DNA of 43,416 nt from Chitinophaga pinensis (GCA_945902745.1 CAMDNE010000023.1:1-43416); one strand, 5' to 3'. Positions 1 to 9,275 are shown, counted from the stretch's first letter. The notes: generated by a model not told the origin, from the sequence alone. Translations and numbers: made by a program.

Positions 1-19
1 CGGTTAAATAAAGGACACA

Positions 20-385
20 ATGAGTTTCGAAAATCTTTTCAGGCAATTAGTGGATATTCAATATCAAGCAGATAAAATTCTCAAGTCTAAGATTATTGAA
101 GAAGCTGCCATTGAGGATTTTGCGACTTATTCAAAAGATTTAAAATTAAGATTATTGACTATCGAATTGAACGAGGAATTATCAATTCACGTTAATGACA
201 TTGAACCGATTGACCCAAAATTGAATCCAAAACCACCAATTGTTACAACGATTTTAGGTGCTTTGAGTTTTGGTGTTGCAACGAAAAGATATAGAAGTAA
301 AAAGCGTCAGGAATATTTTCGAGAAAATGTAATGGCTACAAAAAATCAATATTCTTTTATTGATACCTTGCTTAAAGAAAGCTGA
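20..385 (+). CDS. Small protein of unknown function (121 aa)
   Basis: I do not recognise this protein. The N-terminal 60 residues are charged and look helical. A proline-rich stretch near residues 66-74 is followed by a short hydrophobic segment (about 74-88, with ILGALSFGVAT) and then a very basic patch (KRYRSKKR). That pattern would suit a membrane-associated or re-entrant segment with a cytoplasmic basic anchor, but this is inference. There is no signal peptide. It ends 11 bp before the end of the convergent aminotransferase gene, with no visible terminator between them. Only 19 bases precede its ATG, so its promoter and upstream partner cannot be judged. Confidence 0.6.
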   Translation: MSFENLFRQLVDIQYQADKILKSKIIEEAAIEDFATYSKDLKLRLLTIELNEELSIHVNDIEPIDPKLNPKPPIVTTILGALSFGVATKRYRSKKRQEYFRENVMATKNQYSFIDTLLKES

Positions 386-396
386 TTATCTATTTA

Positions 397-1587
397 TTAA
401 TCCGCTGTTTCTTCAATTGCTTCCAAAATAATTTGAGCAGCTTTTCTAATTTCTTCTTCTGTAATCGTTAATGGTGGGGATAATCTGAAACTATATGGAT
501 GAGATAAAAACCAAAAACTGATTAATCCTTTTTCAAGGCAACGTTTAACAACCAATTCTACCCGTTCAAAAGAAGCCATATCAAAAGCGAAGAGCATTCC
601 TTTTCTTCGAACTTCTTTGATCTCTGAATTTTTAGAAATTAATGATTCCAATAAAGCACCTAATCTCTCTACTTCCTTAAAGTTTACTTCTGTCGTTAAT
701 ACTTCTAAAAAGGCATTTCCTGCAGCGCAAATTACTGGATGTCCACCAAAAGTGGTAATGTGTCCTAACATAGGGTTATAAGTAAATTCCCACAAATTTT
801 CTTTTGAAGAAACGACCGCTCCAATTGGCATTCCACCTCCAAGTGCTTTGCCTAATGTCAAAATATCTGGAACAACGTTGAAGTGTTCGAAAGCAAAAAG
901 CTCTCCGGTTCTTCCCATTCCACATTGAATTTCATCGAAAATCAGTAAAGCACCAACTTCAGTGCACCTATTTCGCAGAGCTTTCATGAAATCTTTAGAT
1001 GGAACTCTTACTCCAGCATCACCTTGAATTGTTTCAATGATTACGCCAGCAGTTTTCTCTGTTATTTGAGAAAGATCTTCTATTGAATTGAAACGTAAAA
1101 ACCGCACATCGGGTAACAGTGGTCGATATGCTTGTTTCTTAATTTCATTCCCAGAAACACTCAATGATCCATGTGTACTGCCATGATACGACCCACGAAA
1201 AGACACAATTTCTGTTCTTCCAGTAACACGTTTAACAAGTTTTAATGCCGCTTCGTTTGCTTCTGTTCCTGAATTTACGGTGTATACACAATTCAAATTT
1301 TCAGGTAGGAGGGAAGTGAGTTTTTTTGCAAAATCGTTTTGTGCATCTTGAATGAATTCGCCATACACCATGACATGCAAATGTTTGTCGATTTGAGCTT
1401 TTAAAGCAGCTTTGATTTTGGGATGATTATGACCTATATTATTCACAGCAACACCGGCAATCATGTCCATATAAGATTTACCGGATTTATCGTAAATATA
1501 AATTCCATCAGCTCGATCTACTTCAATCAAATATGGATTTTGATTAGTTTGACCAAGTTTTTCAAGAAAATCTGTTGTATTCGACAT
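397..1587 (-). CDS. Class III (ornithine/acetylornithine-type) PLP aminotransferase
   Basis: A PLP-dependent aminotransferase of fold type I, class III, 396 aa, the usual family length. Visible family features are the SGTEANEAA phosphate-binding loop (residues 106-114), the DEIQCGMGRTG motif around Asp218, which contacts the PLP ring nitrogen, and Lys247 in LGKALGGGMPIG as the Schiff-base lysine. The family transfers the omega-amino group of ornithine, acetylornithine, GABA or lysine to 2-oxoglutarate. Sequence alone does not separate these, and no arginine or proline genes are nearby. I place the start at MSNTTDFLEK. A 13-codon upstream extension is possible, but it runs into repeat-like intergenic DNA and adds no conserved residues. 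Confidence 0.88.
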   Translation of the reverse strand: MSNTTDFLEKLGQTNQNPYLIEVDRADGIYIYDKSGKSYMDMIAGVAVNNIGHNHPKIKAALKAQIDKHLHVMVYGEFIQDAQNDFAKKLTSLLPENLNCVYTVNSGTEANEAALKLVKRVTGRTEIVSFRGSYHGSTHGSLSVSGNEIKKQAYRPLLPDVRFLRFNSIEDLSQITEKTAGVIIETIQGDAGVRVPSKDFMKALRNRCTEVGALLIFDEIQCGMGRTGELFAFEHFNVVPDILTLGKALGGGMPIGAVVSSKENLWEFTYNPMLGHITTFGGHPVICAAGNAFLEVLTTEVNFKEVERLGALLESLISKNSEIKEVRRKGMLFAFDMASFERVELVVKRCLEKGLISFWFLSHPYSFRLSPPLTITEEEIRKAAQIILEAIEETAD

Positions 1588-1602
1588 TTTAATTTTCAAC
1601 AT

Positions 1603-1660
1603 TTTTTGAAACACATAGCGATGCACTGAGTTTATCGAAGTGGCACATAGAACACATAGT
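1603..1660. repeat. Intergenic repeat cluster: CACATAG words and a TTCGATAAACTCA element
   Basis: CACATAG occurs at 1612-1618, 1644-1650 and 1653-1659. Between them, 1618-1639 read on the minus strand begins TTCGATAAACTCAGTGCA. It matches 18 of 22 bases of the element at 27843-27864. The CACATAG words are the complement of the CCTATGTG words at 25969-25993, so the same families recur about 24 kb apart. Confidence 0.6.
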
Positions 1661-1721
1661 TATTAAATCACTTTAATATTCAAAATAGTCATTGTGTTTA
1701 TACCAAATACTTTTTCAATTT

Positions 1722-1762
1722 TCAGTTATTAACTCCTCACTCCGCACTTTACACTCCTCACT
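1722..1762. repeat. Repeat word block 'TCAGTTATtAACTCCTCACTC', copy 1
   Basis: TCAGTTATTAACTCCTCACT at 1722-1741 recurs as TCAGTTATAAACTCCTCACT at 27895-27914 with one mismatch. A second ACTCCTCACT follows at 1753-1762. It lies just downstream of the transketolase C-half gene on the minus strand. Confidence 0.6.
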
Positions 1763-1769
1763 AAAGAAA

Positions 1770-2723
1770 CTATTTCCTAGCAATCACTTTCAATGCTGCA
1801 TCAACGACATTTTGTGTGTCAATGCCATATTTTGTCATCAGTTCCATCGGTGTTCCACTTTCTCCGAATGAATCATTCACTGCAACATATTCTTGTGGTG
1901 CAAGGAAATTTTGCGCTAACACTTGTGCAACAGAATCGCCCAAACCACCATTCATCATGTGTTCTTCAGCCGTGACAACGCATTTCGTTTTTTGAACAGA
2001 TTTCAAGATTGCTTGAACATCCAACGGTTTAATGGTGTGCATGTTAATCAATTCAACAGAAACACCTTTTTCAGAAAGAATTTTAGCAGCTTCAATTGAT
2101 TTCCAAACTAAATGTCCACAAGCAATAATTGTTACATCTGTTCCTTCTGTTAAAACATCTGCTTTACCGATCACAAAATCAGCATCTGCGGGAACAAAAA
2201 TTGGCATTACAGGACGTCCAAATCTTAAATATACTGGTCCATTATGTTTTGCAATAGCTAAAGTTGCTTGTTTCGTTTGATTGAAATCTGCAGGAACGAT
2301 AACTGTCATGTTTGGCAACATTTTCATCATTCCAATATCTTCGAGAATTTGATGCGTTGCACCATCTTCGCCCAATGTTAACCCAGCATGAGAAGCACAA
2401 ATTTTTACATTTTTTTGAGAATAAGCAATTGATTGACGAATTTGGTCATAAACTCTTCCAGTAGAAAAATTAGCAAAAGTTCCTGTAAATGGAATCTTTC
2501 CACCGATAGTCATTCCAGCAGCAACACTCATCATATTGGCTTCAGCAATTCCCATTTGAAAAAATCTTTCAGGATTTTCTTTTAAAAACTCATCCATTTT
2601 TAATGAACCAGTAAGATCCGCACATAAAGCAACAACATCTTTATTCGTTCTACCAAGTTCAGCTAGTCCTTCTCCAAAACCTGAACGTGTATCTTTATTT
2701 CCAAAAATTTCAAAATCCTTCAT
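1770..2723 (-). CDS. Transketolase, C-terminal subunit (pyrimidine-binding half)
   Basis: The C-terminal half of a split transketolase, 317 aa, carrying the pyrimidine-binding (Pyr) domain and the C-terminal domain. Glu61 in [10 protein letters not shown] is the conserved glutamate that activates the aminopyrimidine of thiamine diphosphate. The [13 protein letters not shown] segment and the IVPAD segment are also typical. With the N-terminal half (4079-4921) it should form the enzyme that moves two-carbon ketol units between pentose-phosphate and glycolytic sugars. Its ATG lies 2 bp after the stop of the vWA gene, so it is probably co-translated in a three-gene minus-strand operon. Split transketolases are common in Bacteroidota; the intervening gene is the oddity. 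Confidence 0.93.
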   Translation of the reverse strand: MKDFEIFGNKDTRSGFGEGLAELGRTNKDVVALCADLTGSLKMDEFLKENPERFFQMGIAEANMMSVAAGMTIGGKIPFTGTFANFSTGRVYDQIRQSIAYSQKNVKICASHAGLTLGEDGATHQILEDIGMMKMLPNMTVIVPADFNQTKQATLAIAKHNGPVYLRFGRPVMPIFVPADADFVIGKADVLTEGTDVTIIACGHLVWKSIEAAKILSEKGVSVELINMHTIKPLDVQAILKSVQKTKCVVTAEEHMMNGGLGDSVAQVLAQNFLAPQEYVAVNDSFGESGTPMELMTKYGIDTQNVVDAALKVIARK

Positions 2724-2725
2724 TA

Positions 2726-4078
2726 CTATATAATTATTGTTGTTGTTTTATTCGATAATATTCTAAAATCCTTTTCTAAGGTATAAGTTGACGATTTAAG
2801 CGCTTTTGGACGGTAAACCATTCTGTAATTTCCGGGTTGCAACTGCAGGGAGCCAGAATGAACAGTTTCATCCAAATTACAAACCCATTCGATTGTACCA
2901 TCATCTCTGATTACAAATATTTGGGCAATAACTGAATTTGTTTCTCGGTAAGATAATAGTCCAGGAGCCATTATGTCAACATTTACAGTGCTACTTTGTG
3001 TCACATCAACTGTGAAATAGCATCGTGGTAAAGTCAATATTTCAAGATCGTATTTCCCAACAATGTATTTATCAGATCTATTGATTTTCTGAACATTTAA
3101 TGTTGCAGGTTTTCCGACTTGCATAATTCTTGTTTCAATAGGATAGGTTTTTGAGGCATTAATAAAGCGTACTTTAATGAATCCTTGGGGCGCGTCCAAA
3201 ACTATTGTGTTATGTGTGTTTTTTTGAAGCACAATATTTTTCTTACTAACTTGTGGAATAGTGTTTACGATTAAATCATATTTGAAAGCCGGATCAATAA
3301 TTAAGGTGTCTGGATTTCCAAAACGATTGATTGTATGCACAAAAGTGTATTTTAGATTCTTAGTACCAGCCTCATACAAAAACATCGTCACATCAGTTTC
3401 CTTCGGGTTTTTATAACTGTCATTTAAATTGATTTGAACAGTAGTATTCAGTAAGGCTTTCGATACTACATTTTTCAATACGCTTCTAAAAGCATCTTTT
3501 GTTTCGGCATCAGCATATTCGCCAATACATTTAAATTTTTCAAGGTATGAAAGATCTAAACCTAAGCCAATAACGAATGGCGTCACTTTAACACCTTTAT
3601 CTTTTAATTTCTTTGCTATAACACACGGATCATTATCACAAGCTTCCAAACCATCAGTTATAAGAATGATAATATTGCGTGAATTTTGATCTGGAAAATC
3701 ATCAGCAGCAGCTTCTAAAGATCGAGCAATTGGTGTTGTTCCTTTTGCTTCAATTGATTTAATTCGGTATTTTACTTTATCAAAATTATCTGCTCCGAAA
3801 GGAATTTCAAGTTTTGTATCATTACAATCTTGATAGGTGGCGGTAATTGGAGACTGATGTCCATAAACACGAAGCGCAATTTCCAAATTAGCAGTACCCT
3901 TTAAACTATCAACTGCATTGGCTAAGATTTCTTTAGCTGCTTGAATTCTCGTTTGTGAGCCCCATTGTGCATTCATACTATTTGAAGCATCCAAAATAAA
4001 AAGGATACGTGTTAGTTGTTCTTGCCCATAAAAATAGGGGGTCAAAAAGAGTGATAATATGAGTGCGAATTTCTTCAA
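2726..4078 (-). CDS. Secreted von Willebrand factor A domain protein
   Basis: A 450-aa protein with a signal peptide (about residues 1-18, ending YFYGQ) followed at once by a vWA domain (about 22-205). The MIDAS metal site is visible: DASNS at 30-34, the threonine pair at 114-115 (GTTPIARS), and Asp142 in ILITDG. The remaining 245 residues look beta-rich (I infer carboxypeptidase-regulatory or Ig-like folds) and end without a T9SS sorting signal. The start must be TTG. It directly follows the TAA of the transketolase N-half in the same frame, no ATG precedes it, and the next internal ATG (residue 35) would destroy the signal peptide and MIDAS. Its role and ligand are unknown. Export makes a direct role in transketolase assembly unlikely. 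Confidence 0.85.
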   Translation of the reverse strand: MKKFALILSLFLTPYFYGQEQLTRILFILDASNSMNAQWGSQTRIQAAKEILANAVDSLKGTANLEIALRVYGHQSPITATYQDCNDTKLEIPFGADNFDKVKYRIKSIEAKGTTPIARSLEAAADDFPDQNSRNIIILITDGLEACDNDPCVIAKKLKDKGVKVTPFVIGLGLDLSYLEKFKCIGEYADAETKDAFRSVLKNVVSKALLNTTVQINLNDSYKNPKETDVTMFLYEAGTKNLKYTFVHTINRFGNPDTLIIDPAFKYDLIVNTIPQVSKKNIVLQKNTHNTIVLDAPQGFIKVRFINASKTYPIETRIMQVGKPATLNVQKINRSDKYIVGKYDLEILTLPRCYFTVDVTQSSTVNVDIMAPGLLSYRETNSVIAQIFVIRDDGTIEWVCNLDETVHSGSLQLQPGNYRMVYRPKALKSSTYTLEKDFRILSNKTTTIII

Positions 4079-4921
4079 TTAATAGTCTCCTAATGTTTCT
4101 TCCAATTGTGATAATGCATTTGCTAATTGTTCTGGATTCGGTGCAACACCGTGCCATTTGTGTGAACCAACCATAAAATCAACGCCTTGTCCCATTTCAG
4201 TTTTCATAATGATTACAACTGGTCTACCATTTCCACATAAACTTTGTGCTTTTTGCATCACATTATTCATATCATTAAAGTTATGACCATCCATTTCAAG
4301 AACAGACCAACCAAAAGCTTGCCACTTATCGTGTAAATTGCCTAAAGAAAGAACATCTTCAACATCACCATCAATTTGACGACCGTTGTAATCTATCGTT
4401 GCGATAACATTATCCACATTATTTGCTGCTGCGTACATTGCCGCTTCCCAGATTTGTCCTTCCTGCAATTCACCATCGCCATGCAGACAATAAACAAAAG
4501 AAGCATCTTTGTTCATTTTTTTAACTTGAGCTGCTCCAATTGCAACAGATAAACCTTGACCTAAAGAACCAGAAGCCATTCTAATTCCAGGTAATTTTTT
4601 GTCTGTTGAAGGGTGTCCTTGTAATTTAGAAGATAATTTTCTAAATGTACCTAAATCAGCAACAGGGAAATACCCAGAACGAGCTAGTACACTATACCAA
4701 ACAGGTGAGATGTGACCATTCGATAAGAAAAACAAATCTTCACCAATTCCATCCATCGTGAAATTTTTAGGATTGTGCTTCATAACGTCGAAGTACAAGA
4801 AAGTTAAAAAATCAGCACAACCCAATGATCCACCTGGATGCCCAGAATTAACGCCTGCTACCATTCTTACAATATCTCTGCGTACTTGAGATGCTACCCT
4901 TTCTAATTCTACTTTCTCCAT
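4079..4921 (-). CDS. Transketolase, N-terminal subunit (pyrophosphate-binding half)
   Basis: The N-terminal half of a split transketolase, 280 aa. It shows the thiamine-diphosphate motif GDG (148-150) running to Asn179 in IDYNGRQIDG, which binds the Mg2+-diphosphate. It also has GSLGQGLSVAIGAA and the NSGHPGGSLG loop near the N terminus. It pairs with the C-half at 1770-2723 to make the pentose-phosphate enzyme. It is the first gene of a minus-strand run, with a -7 type promoter element 31 bp upstream. Its TAA is immediately followed by the TTG of the vWA gene, so translation of the two is probably coupled. Confidence 0.94.
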   Translation of the reverse strand: MEKVELERVASQVRRDIVRMVAGVNSGHPGGSLGCADFLTFLYFDVMKHNPKNFTMDGIGEDLFFLSNGHISPVWYSVLARSGYFPVADLGTFRKLSSKLQGHPSTDKKLPGIRMASGSLGQGLSVAIGAAQVKKMNKDASFVYCLHGDGELQEGQIWEAAMYAAANNVDNVIATIDYNGRQIDGDVEDVLSLGNLHDKWQAFGWSVLEMDGHNFNDMNNVMQKAQSLCGNGRPVVIIMKTEMGQGVDFMVGSHKWHGVAPNPEQLANALSQLEETLGDY

Positions 4922-5228
4922 GGTTTCTTTACTTACTCGATTTTAATGCTACAAAACTAAGTTTAATAATCCATTGAGTTTCTTTTGAAAGCACTACAGT
5001 TATCCCCAAAAAGGTCTTTTTTTAAACAATTTTAGATTTAATTATGGTTTTTTTATTGGGTAAATATTAAAAGATCAATTATTGTAATTTCTGAATGTGA
5101 AAATGCTGTAAATATTCTTATTTACAAATATTAATCTTATTTTAGATGACTGAAATAAAATATAATTGATGCAACTATTTCTTTGAAAAATAAGTCTACA
5201 AAATTGAAACTATCAAATACTTTATATA
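4922..5228. other. Divergent intergenic region, no gene
   Basis: A 307-bp AT-rich gap between the divergent transketolase operon and the secreted-protein pair. Apart from the minus-strand -7 element at 4952-4959 I see no coding potential, RNA gene, repeat or clear hairpin. The promoter for the plus-strand gene at 5229 must lie here, but I cannot point to a convincing match. Confidence 0.6.
4952..4959 (-). promoter_or_regulatory. Bacteroidota-type -7 element for the transketolase operon
   Basis: Read on the minus strand this is TAGTTTTG, matching the Bacteroidota sigma-ABfr consensus TAnnTTTG. It sits 31 bp before the ATG at 4921, which suits a short leader. I see no good TTG -33 element at the expected spacing, so this is a half-supported promoter. 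Confidence 0.4.
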
Positions 5229-5588
5229 ATGACAAAAAAAATCACTATCCTTCTTATGATTGTTTTGCCTATTTGTTCTTTCGGGCAAACGTCTAAAAAG
5301 ACATCAGAATCAAATCAAATCTCCAAAAAGTCTAATCAAACATTTGAAGAATATTGTCTTGTTAATGCAGTAAGTTACATAACAATTGTTCCTGAAAAAG
5401 CAAAAAGTTTTAAAGTTTCTGGAGAATTACAATCATTAGAAAATAGTAAAAAGTCAAGTTATGTTGATTACGGAGTTCATTTAAAAGAAAATGAAACTCA
5501 GTATTTTAAATTGATAGGCTCAGAAAAAATATTGGCTATTCAATCGTTAAATGCTCTGCGTTTAAATTATTCAAATACTAAGAAATGA
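5229..5588 (+). CDS. Small secreted protein of unknown function (119 aa)
   Basis: I do not recognise the family. The first 20 residues are a clear signal peptide (MTKKITILLMIVLPICSFGQ) with the SFGQ ending typical of Bacteroidota exported proteins. The mature part is about 100 residues, rich in Lys, Ser and Asn, with no cysteines and no sorting domain. The stop codon overlaps the ATG of the next gene by 4 bases (ATGA), so the two are almost certainly co-translated. It may be an accessory or chaperone-like partner of the large T9SS cargo protein that follows. That is inference from position only. Confidence 0.7.
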   Translation: MTKKITILLMIVLPICSFGQTSKKTSESNQISKKSNQTFEEYCLVNAVSYITIVPEKAKSFKVSGELQSLENSKKSSYVDYGVHLKENETQYFKLIGSEKILAIQSLNALRLNYSNTKK

Positions 5589-8044
5589 TTAAGATGAAAA
5601 ATTACTTTTCCCAACTTGTTGCATTATGCTTTGCTTTTATCGCTTTTAATGCAAATTCACAGTTGACATTAACTGGTCCTGATAACGATCAAGCAAGTCC
5701 ATTAGATTGTGGAACAATATCGGCTATAACACTTAATTTTACGGATGGTGCTGGAAACTATACATCCAACATGAACGAAACAATTGTCTTTTGTCCTGAT
5801 TTAACCCAAGGAACAAAAGTTTCTATTGCATTTGCCACAAACATTGGGTTCGAATGGAATGTTGATCCAACAGACACATTATATGTTTATGATGGTCCGA
5901 ATACATCTTCACCTTTATTGGGAGCCTATAATTCAGGAACTGATATAAACGGTTTTTTTGTTCAAGCTTCTTTTGAGAACAATCCTTCTGGATGTTTAAC
6001 ATTAGTTTTTCATTCAAATGGTGCTTCTGAAGGTACAGGATGGGTAGCGCATGTTGCTTGTAGTAATGCTCCTCAACCATTTTTCCCTCATATCACTGCA
6101 TTTAAAAATGGTGTTGGACCAAATGTATTGAATCCTATTGACACAGGATATGTTGATGTTTGTTTCGGGGATTCAATCATGTTTGTTGCTACACCTACAT
6201 TCCCTTATTCTTTGGAAACTTTAGGTTCTGGATATTCTCAAAATGTTGGAAATTGTACGTATGATTGGACAATTGGTGGTGTTGGTTCATTTGCAAATGA
6301 TACAATGTGGTTCACACCACCAGCACGAACTGGATACTATATAGATTTGAGAATTACCGACATGTTCCCACAAATTGAACGAATCACTTGTAAAGTTAGG
6401 GTTTCTCAGTTACCCAGTTTTGCAGGAACGGGTCCTTTGGAAGATACTGTTTGTTTAGGTCAAAATACGATTCTCATTGGTGGTGTTACACCTACTGATA
6501 CAGTTGGTATTGACATTCCATTCGGAACATTTCAAATAGGTGGAACCTTTGCAGGGTTAACTTACTTACCAGATGGAACTGGTCTAGTTTCTACTACAAC
6601 AATTCCTATTTCTGGCTTTGATGATACAACGACCTATCAAAATCCTGGGGATATTGATCAATTATGTTTAGATATCGAACATTCATATTTAGGTGACCTT
6701 GAAATTGCTATCACTTGTCCAAATGGAACTATGGTTTCACTTTGGAACGGTTATAATGCTGGTGGTGGTGAATTAGTGCCGGGAGGTTGTGGAAATGGAA
6801 TTGGAACTTCTTTAGGAAATGATACGGACATTGACGGTGGAGTGCCAGGCAGCCCCGTTTGGACCTATTGCTTTTCAGAAGTAAATGCTACATTTGGAAC
6901 AATGTGTGCTGAAAATACAGCGGGAAACTGGGTTCTAAATGATTATCTTGATATATTCGGACAGCCAATTAATTCAATGAACCCAAATGGTGTTTATTTG
7001 CCTGATGGAAATTTTAGTGATTTTGTTGGTTGCCCAATCAATGGGAATTGGACAATCACAGTTCAAGATAACCAAGGAATTGATGATGGTTATATTTTCC
7101 AATGGGGATTATACTTTAATGCAGGTTTATATCCCGATTCTGAAGGTTATCAAAATACTGTTGTAAGTGAATTTTGGACAAATGATCCAACAATTGTTTC
7201 TGGTCAAGGTGATACACTTTTAATTATTCAACCAAATACTCCTGGGGATTATTCATATACATATAATATGGTTGATAACTTTGGATGTCCATACGATACA
7301 ACGGTTTCTTTGTTTGTTATGTCTTTGCCATCTATTTTTGGTGATACTACAGTTTGTGCTTTGGGTATGTTAGCCTCAGGAACTCAAGCTTATGCAGGTG
7401 GGGAATGGTCATCAACTTCACCGAACATTTCATTTGCTCCAGATACGGTCACGTTGAATCCTGCAATAAATGCCACTGTCGACGGGACATATACTGTCAG
7501 TTTTACGGATGATGCATGTAACCAAACTGTCTCAGCCGTCATTTATTTCCCTCCGTACGCTTACACGCAGGTTTTTGATACAATTATTTGTGCTGGAACA
7601 AATTATACAGTGCTTGCCCAGGAGAATTCAACTGTGAATAGTTTTCTATGGAATACTGGTTCTACAACTTCTTCAACTGAGTTTACTAGTCCGGGAGATT
7701 ATACTGTAACAGCTTCAAATATTTGTTATTCTACAACTGAAACAGCAACTATTGGGACGTATGTATGTGAGATTATTGCTCCAAATATTATGGTGTTATC
7801 ATCTCTTGCTGGAAATAATTCGTTTTTCATTCAATATGATGGTGTTGAAACTTTTGAATGTACTATCTTAAATAGATGGGGTAATACTATTTATGAATAT
7901 ATAGACCCAGCTGGAAAATGGGATGGTCGCAGTTCAAATGGAACAATCGTTGAAGAAGGAACATACTTTTATATTATAAAAGCAAAATTCATTGGATCTG
8001 ATGAGGAAATAACGAAACACGGTTTTGTGCAGGTGAAGCATTAA
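5585..8044 (+). CDS. Secreted multidomain protein with CUB-like and P-domain regions and a T9SS type B sorting domain
   Basis: An 819-aa exported protein. In order I see a signal peptide (about 1-25, ending NANSQ), a CUB-like domain (about 40-158, with DTLYVYDGPN), and a PKD/Ig-like region (about 190-275). A proprotein-convertase P-like jelly roll follows (about 340-515: CLDIEHSYLGDLEI to GNWTITVQDNQG), then further Ig/PKD-like modules and a C-terminal gliding-motility/type B sorting domain (about 736-819, with LNRWGN and WDGR). There is no protease or glycosidase catalytic domain, so adhesion or binding at the cell surface is the likely role. It overlaps the upstream small gene by 4 bp and ends in a strong terminator. 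Confidence 0.88.
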   Translation: MIKMKNYFSQLVALCFAFIAFNANSQLTLTGPDNDQASPLDCGTISAITLNFTDGAGNYTSNMNETIVFCPDLTQGTKVSIAFATNIGFEWNVDPTDTLYVYDGPNTSSPLLGAYNSGTDINGFFVQASFENNPSGCLTLVFHSNGASEGTGWVAHVACSNAPQPFFPHITAFKNGVGPNVLNPIDTGYVDVCFGDSIMFVATPTFPYSLETLGSGYSQNVGNCTYDWTIGGVGSFANDTMWFTPPARTGYYIDLRITDMFPQIERITCKVRVSQLPSFAGTGPLEDTVCLGQNTILIGGVTPTDTVGIDIPFGTFQIGGTFAGLTYLPDGTGLVSTTTIPISGFDDTTTYQNPGDIDQLCLDIEHSYLGDLEIAITCPNGTMVSLWNGYNAGGGELVPGGCGNGIGTSLGNDTDIDGGVPGSPVWTYCFSEVNATFGTMCAENTAGNWVLNDYLDIFGQPINSMNPNGVYLPDGNFSDFVGCPINGNWTITVQDNQGIDDGYIFQWGLYFNAGLYPDSEGYQNTVVSEFWTNDPTIVSGQGDTLLIIQPNTPGDYSYTYNMVDNFGCPYDTTVSLFVMSLPSIFGDTTVCALGMLASGTQAYAGGEWSSTSPNISFAPDTVTLNPAINATVDGTYTVSFTDDACNQTVSAVIYFPPYAYTQVFDTIICAGTNYTVLAQENSTVNSFLWNTGSTTSSTEFTSPGDYTVTASNICYSTTETATIGTYVCEIIAPNIMVLSSLAGNNSFFIQYDGVETFECTILNRWGNTIYEYIDPAGKWDGRSSNGTIVEEGTYFYIIKAKFIGSDEEITKHGFVQVKH

Positions 8045-8063
8045 AAATGACATTACTTTTATT

Positions 8064-8095
8064 AAAAGCGGTTTTCGAAAGAAACCGCTTTTTTT
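8064..8095 (+). terminator. Rho-independent terminator after the T9SS type B cargo gene
   Basis: An 11-bp stem (AAAAGCGGTTT, 8064-8074, with AAACCGCTTTT, 8082-8092) around a 7-base loop, followed by a T run to 8095. It begins 20 bp after the stop at 8044. Confidence 0.9.
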
Positions 8096-8147
8096 ATGCA
8101 TAAAATTAAATCTAGAAACCAAGTAATATTATTGAATTGTTTAGCGT

Positions 8148-8155
8148 TACTTTTG
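8148..8155 (+). promoter_or_regulatory. Possible -7 element for gapA
   Basis: TACTTTTG matches TAnnTTTG. It lies after the upstream terminator and 40 bp before the gapA ATG. The nearest TTG words (8132-8134, 8137-8139) are too close for a standard -33 element, so support is partial. Confidence 0.33.
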
Positions 8156-8195
8156 ATTACATTAGTTGCGTATTTGAATCAAAAAAATAAGTGTT

Positions 8196-9185
8196 ATGAA
8201 AACGATAGGAGTAAATGGTTTTGGGAGAATTGGGCGTTATTTTACACGATTAAGTTTAAATTCGAATGAAGTGAATGTTGCCGTAGTAAATGATGTGTCT
8301 GATATTAAAACGTTAGCTCACTTGTTAAAATATGACAGTGTTCATCGTGGATTAAAGCATGAATTTAAAATTGAAGGTAATACCCTTGTTTTTGAAAATG
8401 GGAAAAAGATAGTTTTCATTCAGGAACGAAACCCTGCATTAATTCCATGGGCAGAGCATAATGTTGATACCGTTTTGGAATCGACAGGGTTATTCTTGAC
8501 AACTGAAGAAGCGTCTAAACATTTAATTGGTGGTGCAAAAAAAGTTGTGATATCGGCACCGGCAAATAGTGAGGATATTAAAACCATCGTTTTAGGTGTA
8601 AATGATGCTATTATAGAAAGTACTGATGTGATTCTTTCCAATGCATCGTGCACAACAAATAATGTTGCTCCAATGGTGATGGTGATGCGGGAATTGTGTG
8701 AGATAGAAAGTGCATATATCACGACTATTCATAGTTATACTTCAGATCAACGGTTGCATGATGCACCTCACAAGGATTTGAGAAGAGCGAGGGCTGCTGC
8801 AGAATCAATTGTTCCAACTTCAACAGGCGCAGCAAAAGCAATCACAAAAATATTTCCAGAATTGGAAGGTAAAATTGGTGGTTGTGGTGTTCGAGTTCCT
8901 GTTCCAGATGGTTCTTTTACAGATCTTACTTTAGTGGTTAAAAAACCACCAACTATTGAAACTATAAACGCTGCAATGAAAACGGCATCTGAAACATACT
9001 TGAAAGGAATATTAGATTATACGGAAGATCCAATTGTTTCAGTTGATGTAATTGGGAATCCAAATAGTTGTTTGTTTGATGCAGAATTAACAAGTGTCGT
9101 AAACAACATGATCAAAATTGTTGGATGGTATGACAATGAAGCAGGGTACTCAAATCGTTTAATAGACTTGGTTAAAATGATTTAA
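8196..9185 (+). CDS. gapA: Glyceraldehyde-3-phosphate dehydrogenase, type I
   Basis: The glycolytic enzyme converting glyceraldehyde-3-phosphate, phosphate and NAD+ to 1,3-bisphosphoglycerate. At 329 aa it has the usual length. The Rossmann motif GVNGFGRIGR is at 5-14. Cys152 in SNASCTTN is the thiolate nucleophile and His179 is its base. Asp33 in VVNDVSD is the residue that usually favours NAD+ over NADP+. It stands alone between a terminator and a convergent gene, so it is probably monocistronic. Bacteroidota often carry more than one gap gene, so it may not be the only copy in the genome. Confidence 0.96.
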   Translation: MKTIGVNGFGRIGRYFTRLSLNSNEVNVAVVNDVSDIKTLAHLLKYDSVHRGLKHEFKIEGNTLVFENGKKIVFIQERNPALIPWAEHNVDTVLESTGLFLTTEEASKHLIGGAKKVVISAPANSEDIKTIVLGVNDAIIESTDVILSNASCTTNNVAPMVMVMRELCEIESAYITTIHSYTSDQRLHDAPHKDLRRARAAAESIVPTSTGAAKAITKIFPELEGKIGGCGVRVPVPDGSFTDLTLVVKKPPTIETINAAMKTASETYLKGILDYTEDPIVSVDVIGNPNSCLFDAELTSVVNNMIKIVGWYDNEAGYSNRLIDLVKMI

Positions 9186-9191
9186 TATCAT

Positions 9192-9275
9192 TTATACCCG
9201 ACCAATTTTATTGATATTATGCCGATATAGTTTCGCTAACGATAGAAATCGGTATGCAAAACTCAATCGGTATAA
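9192..9275. terminator. Structured convergent intergenic region (possible bidirectional terminator)
   Basis: The 77-bp gap between convergent gapA and the HU/SPOR gene can fold. An outer pairing links TTATACC (9192-9198) with GGTATAA (9269-9275). An inner 8-bp stem with one G-U pair links ATGCCGAT (9219-9226) with ATCGGTAT (9248-9255). There is no clear T run on either strand. AATCGGTAT also occurs twice as a direct repeat (9247-9255, 9265-9273). Confidence 0.35.
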
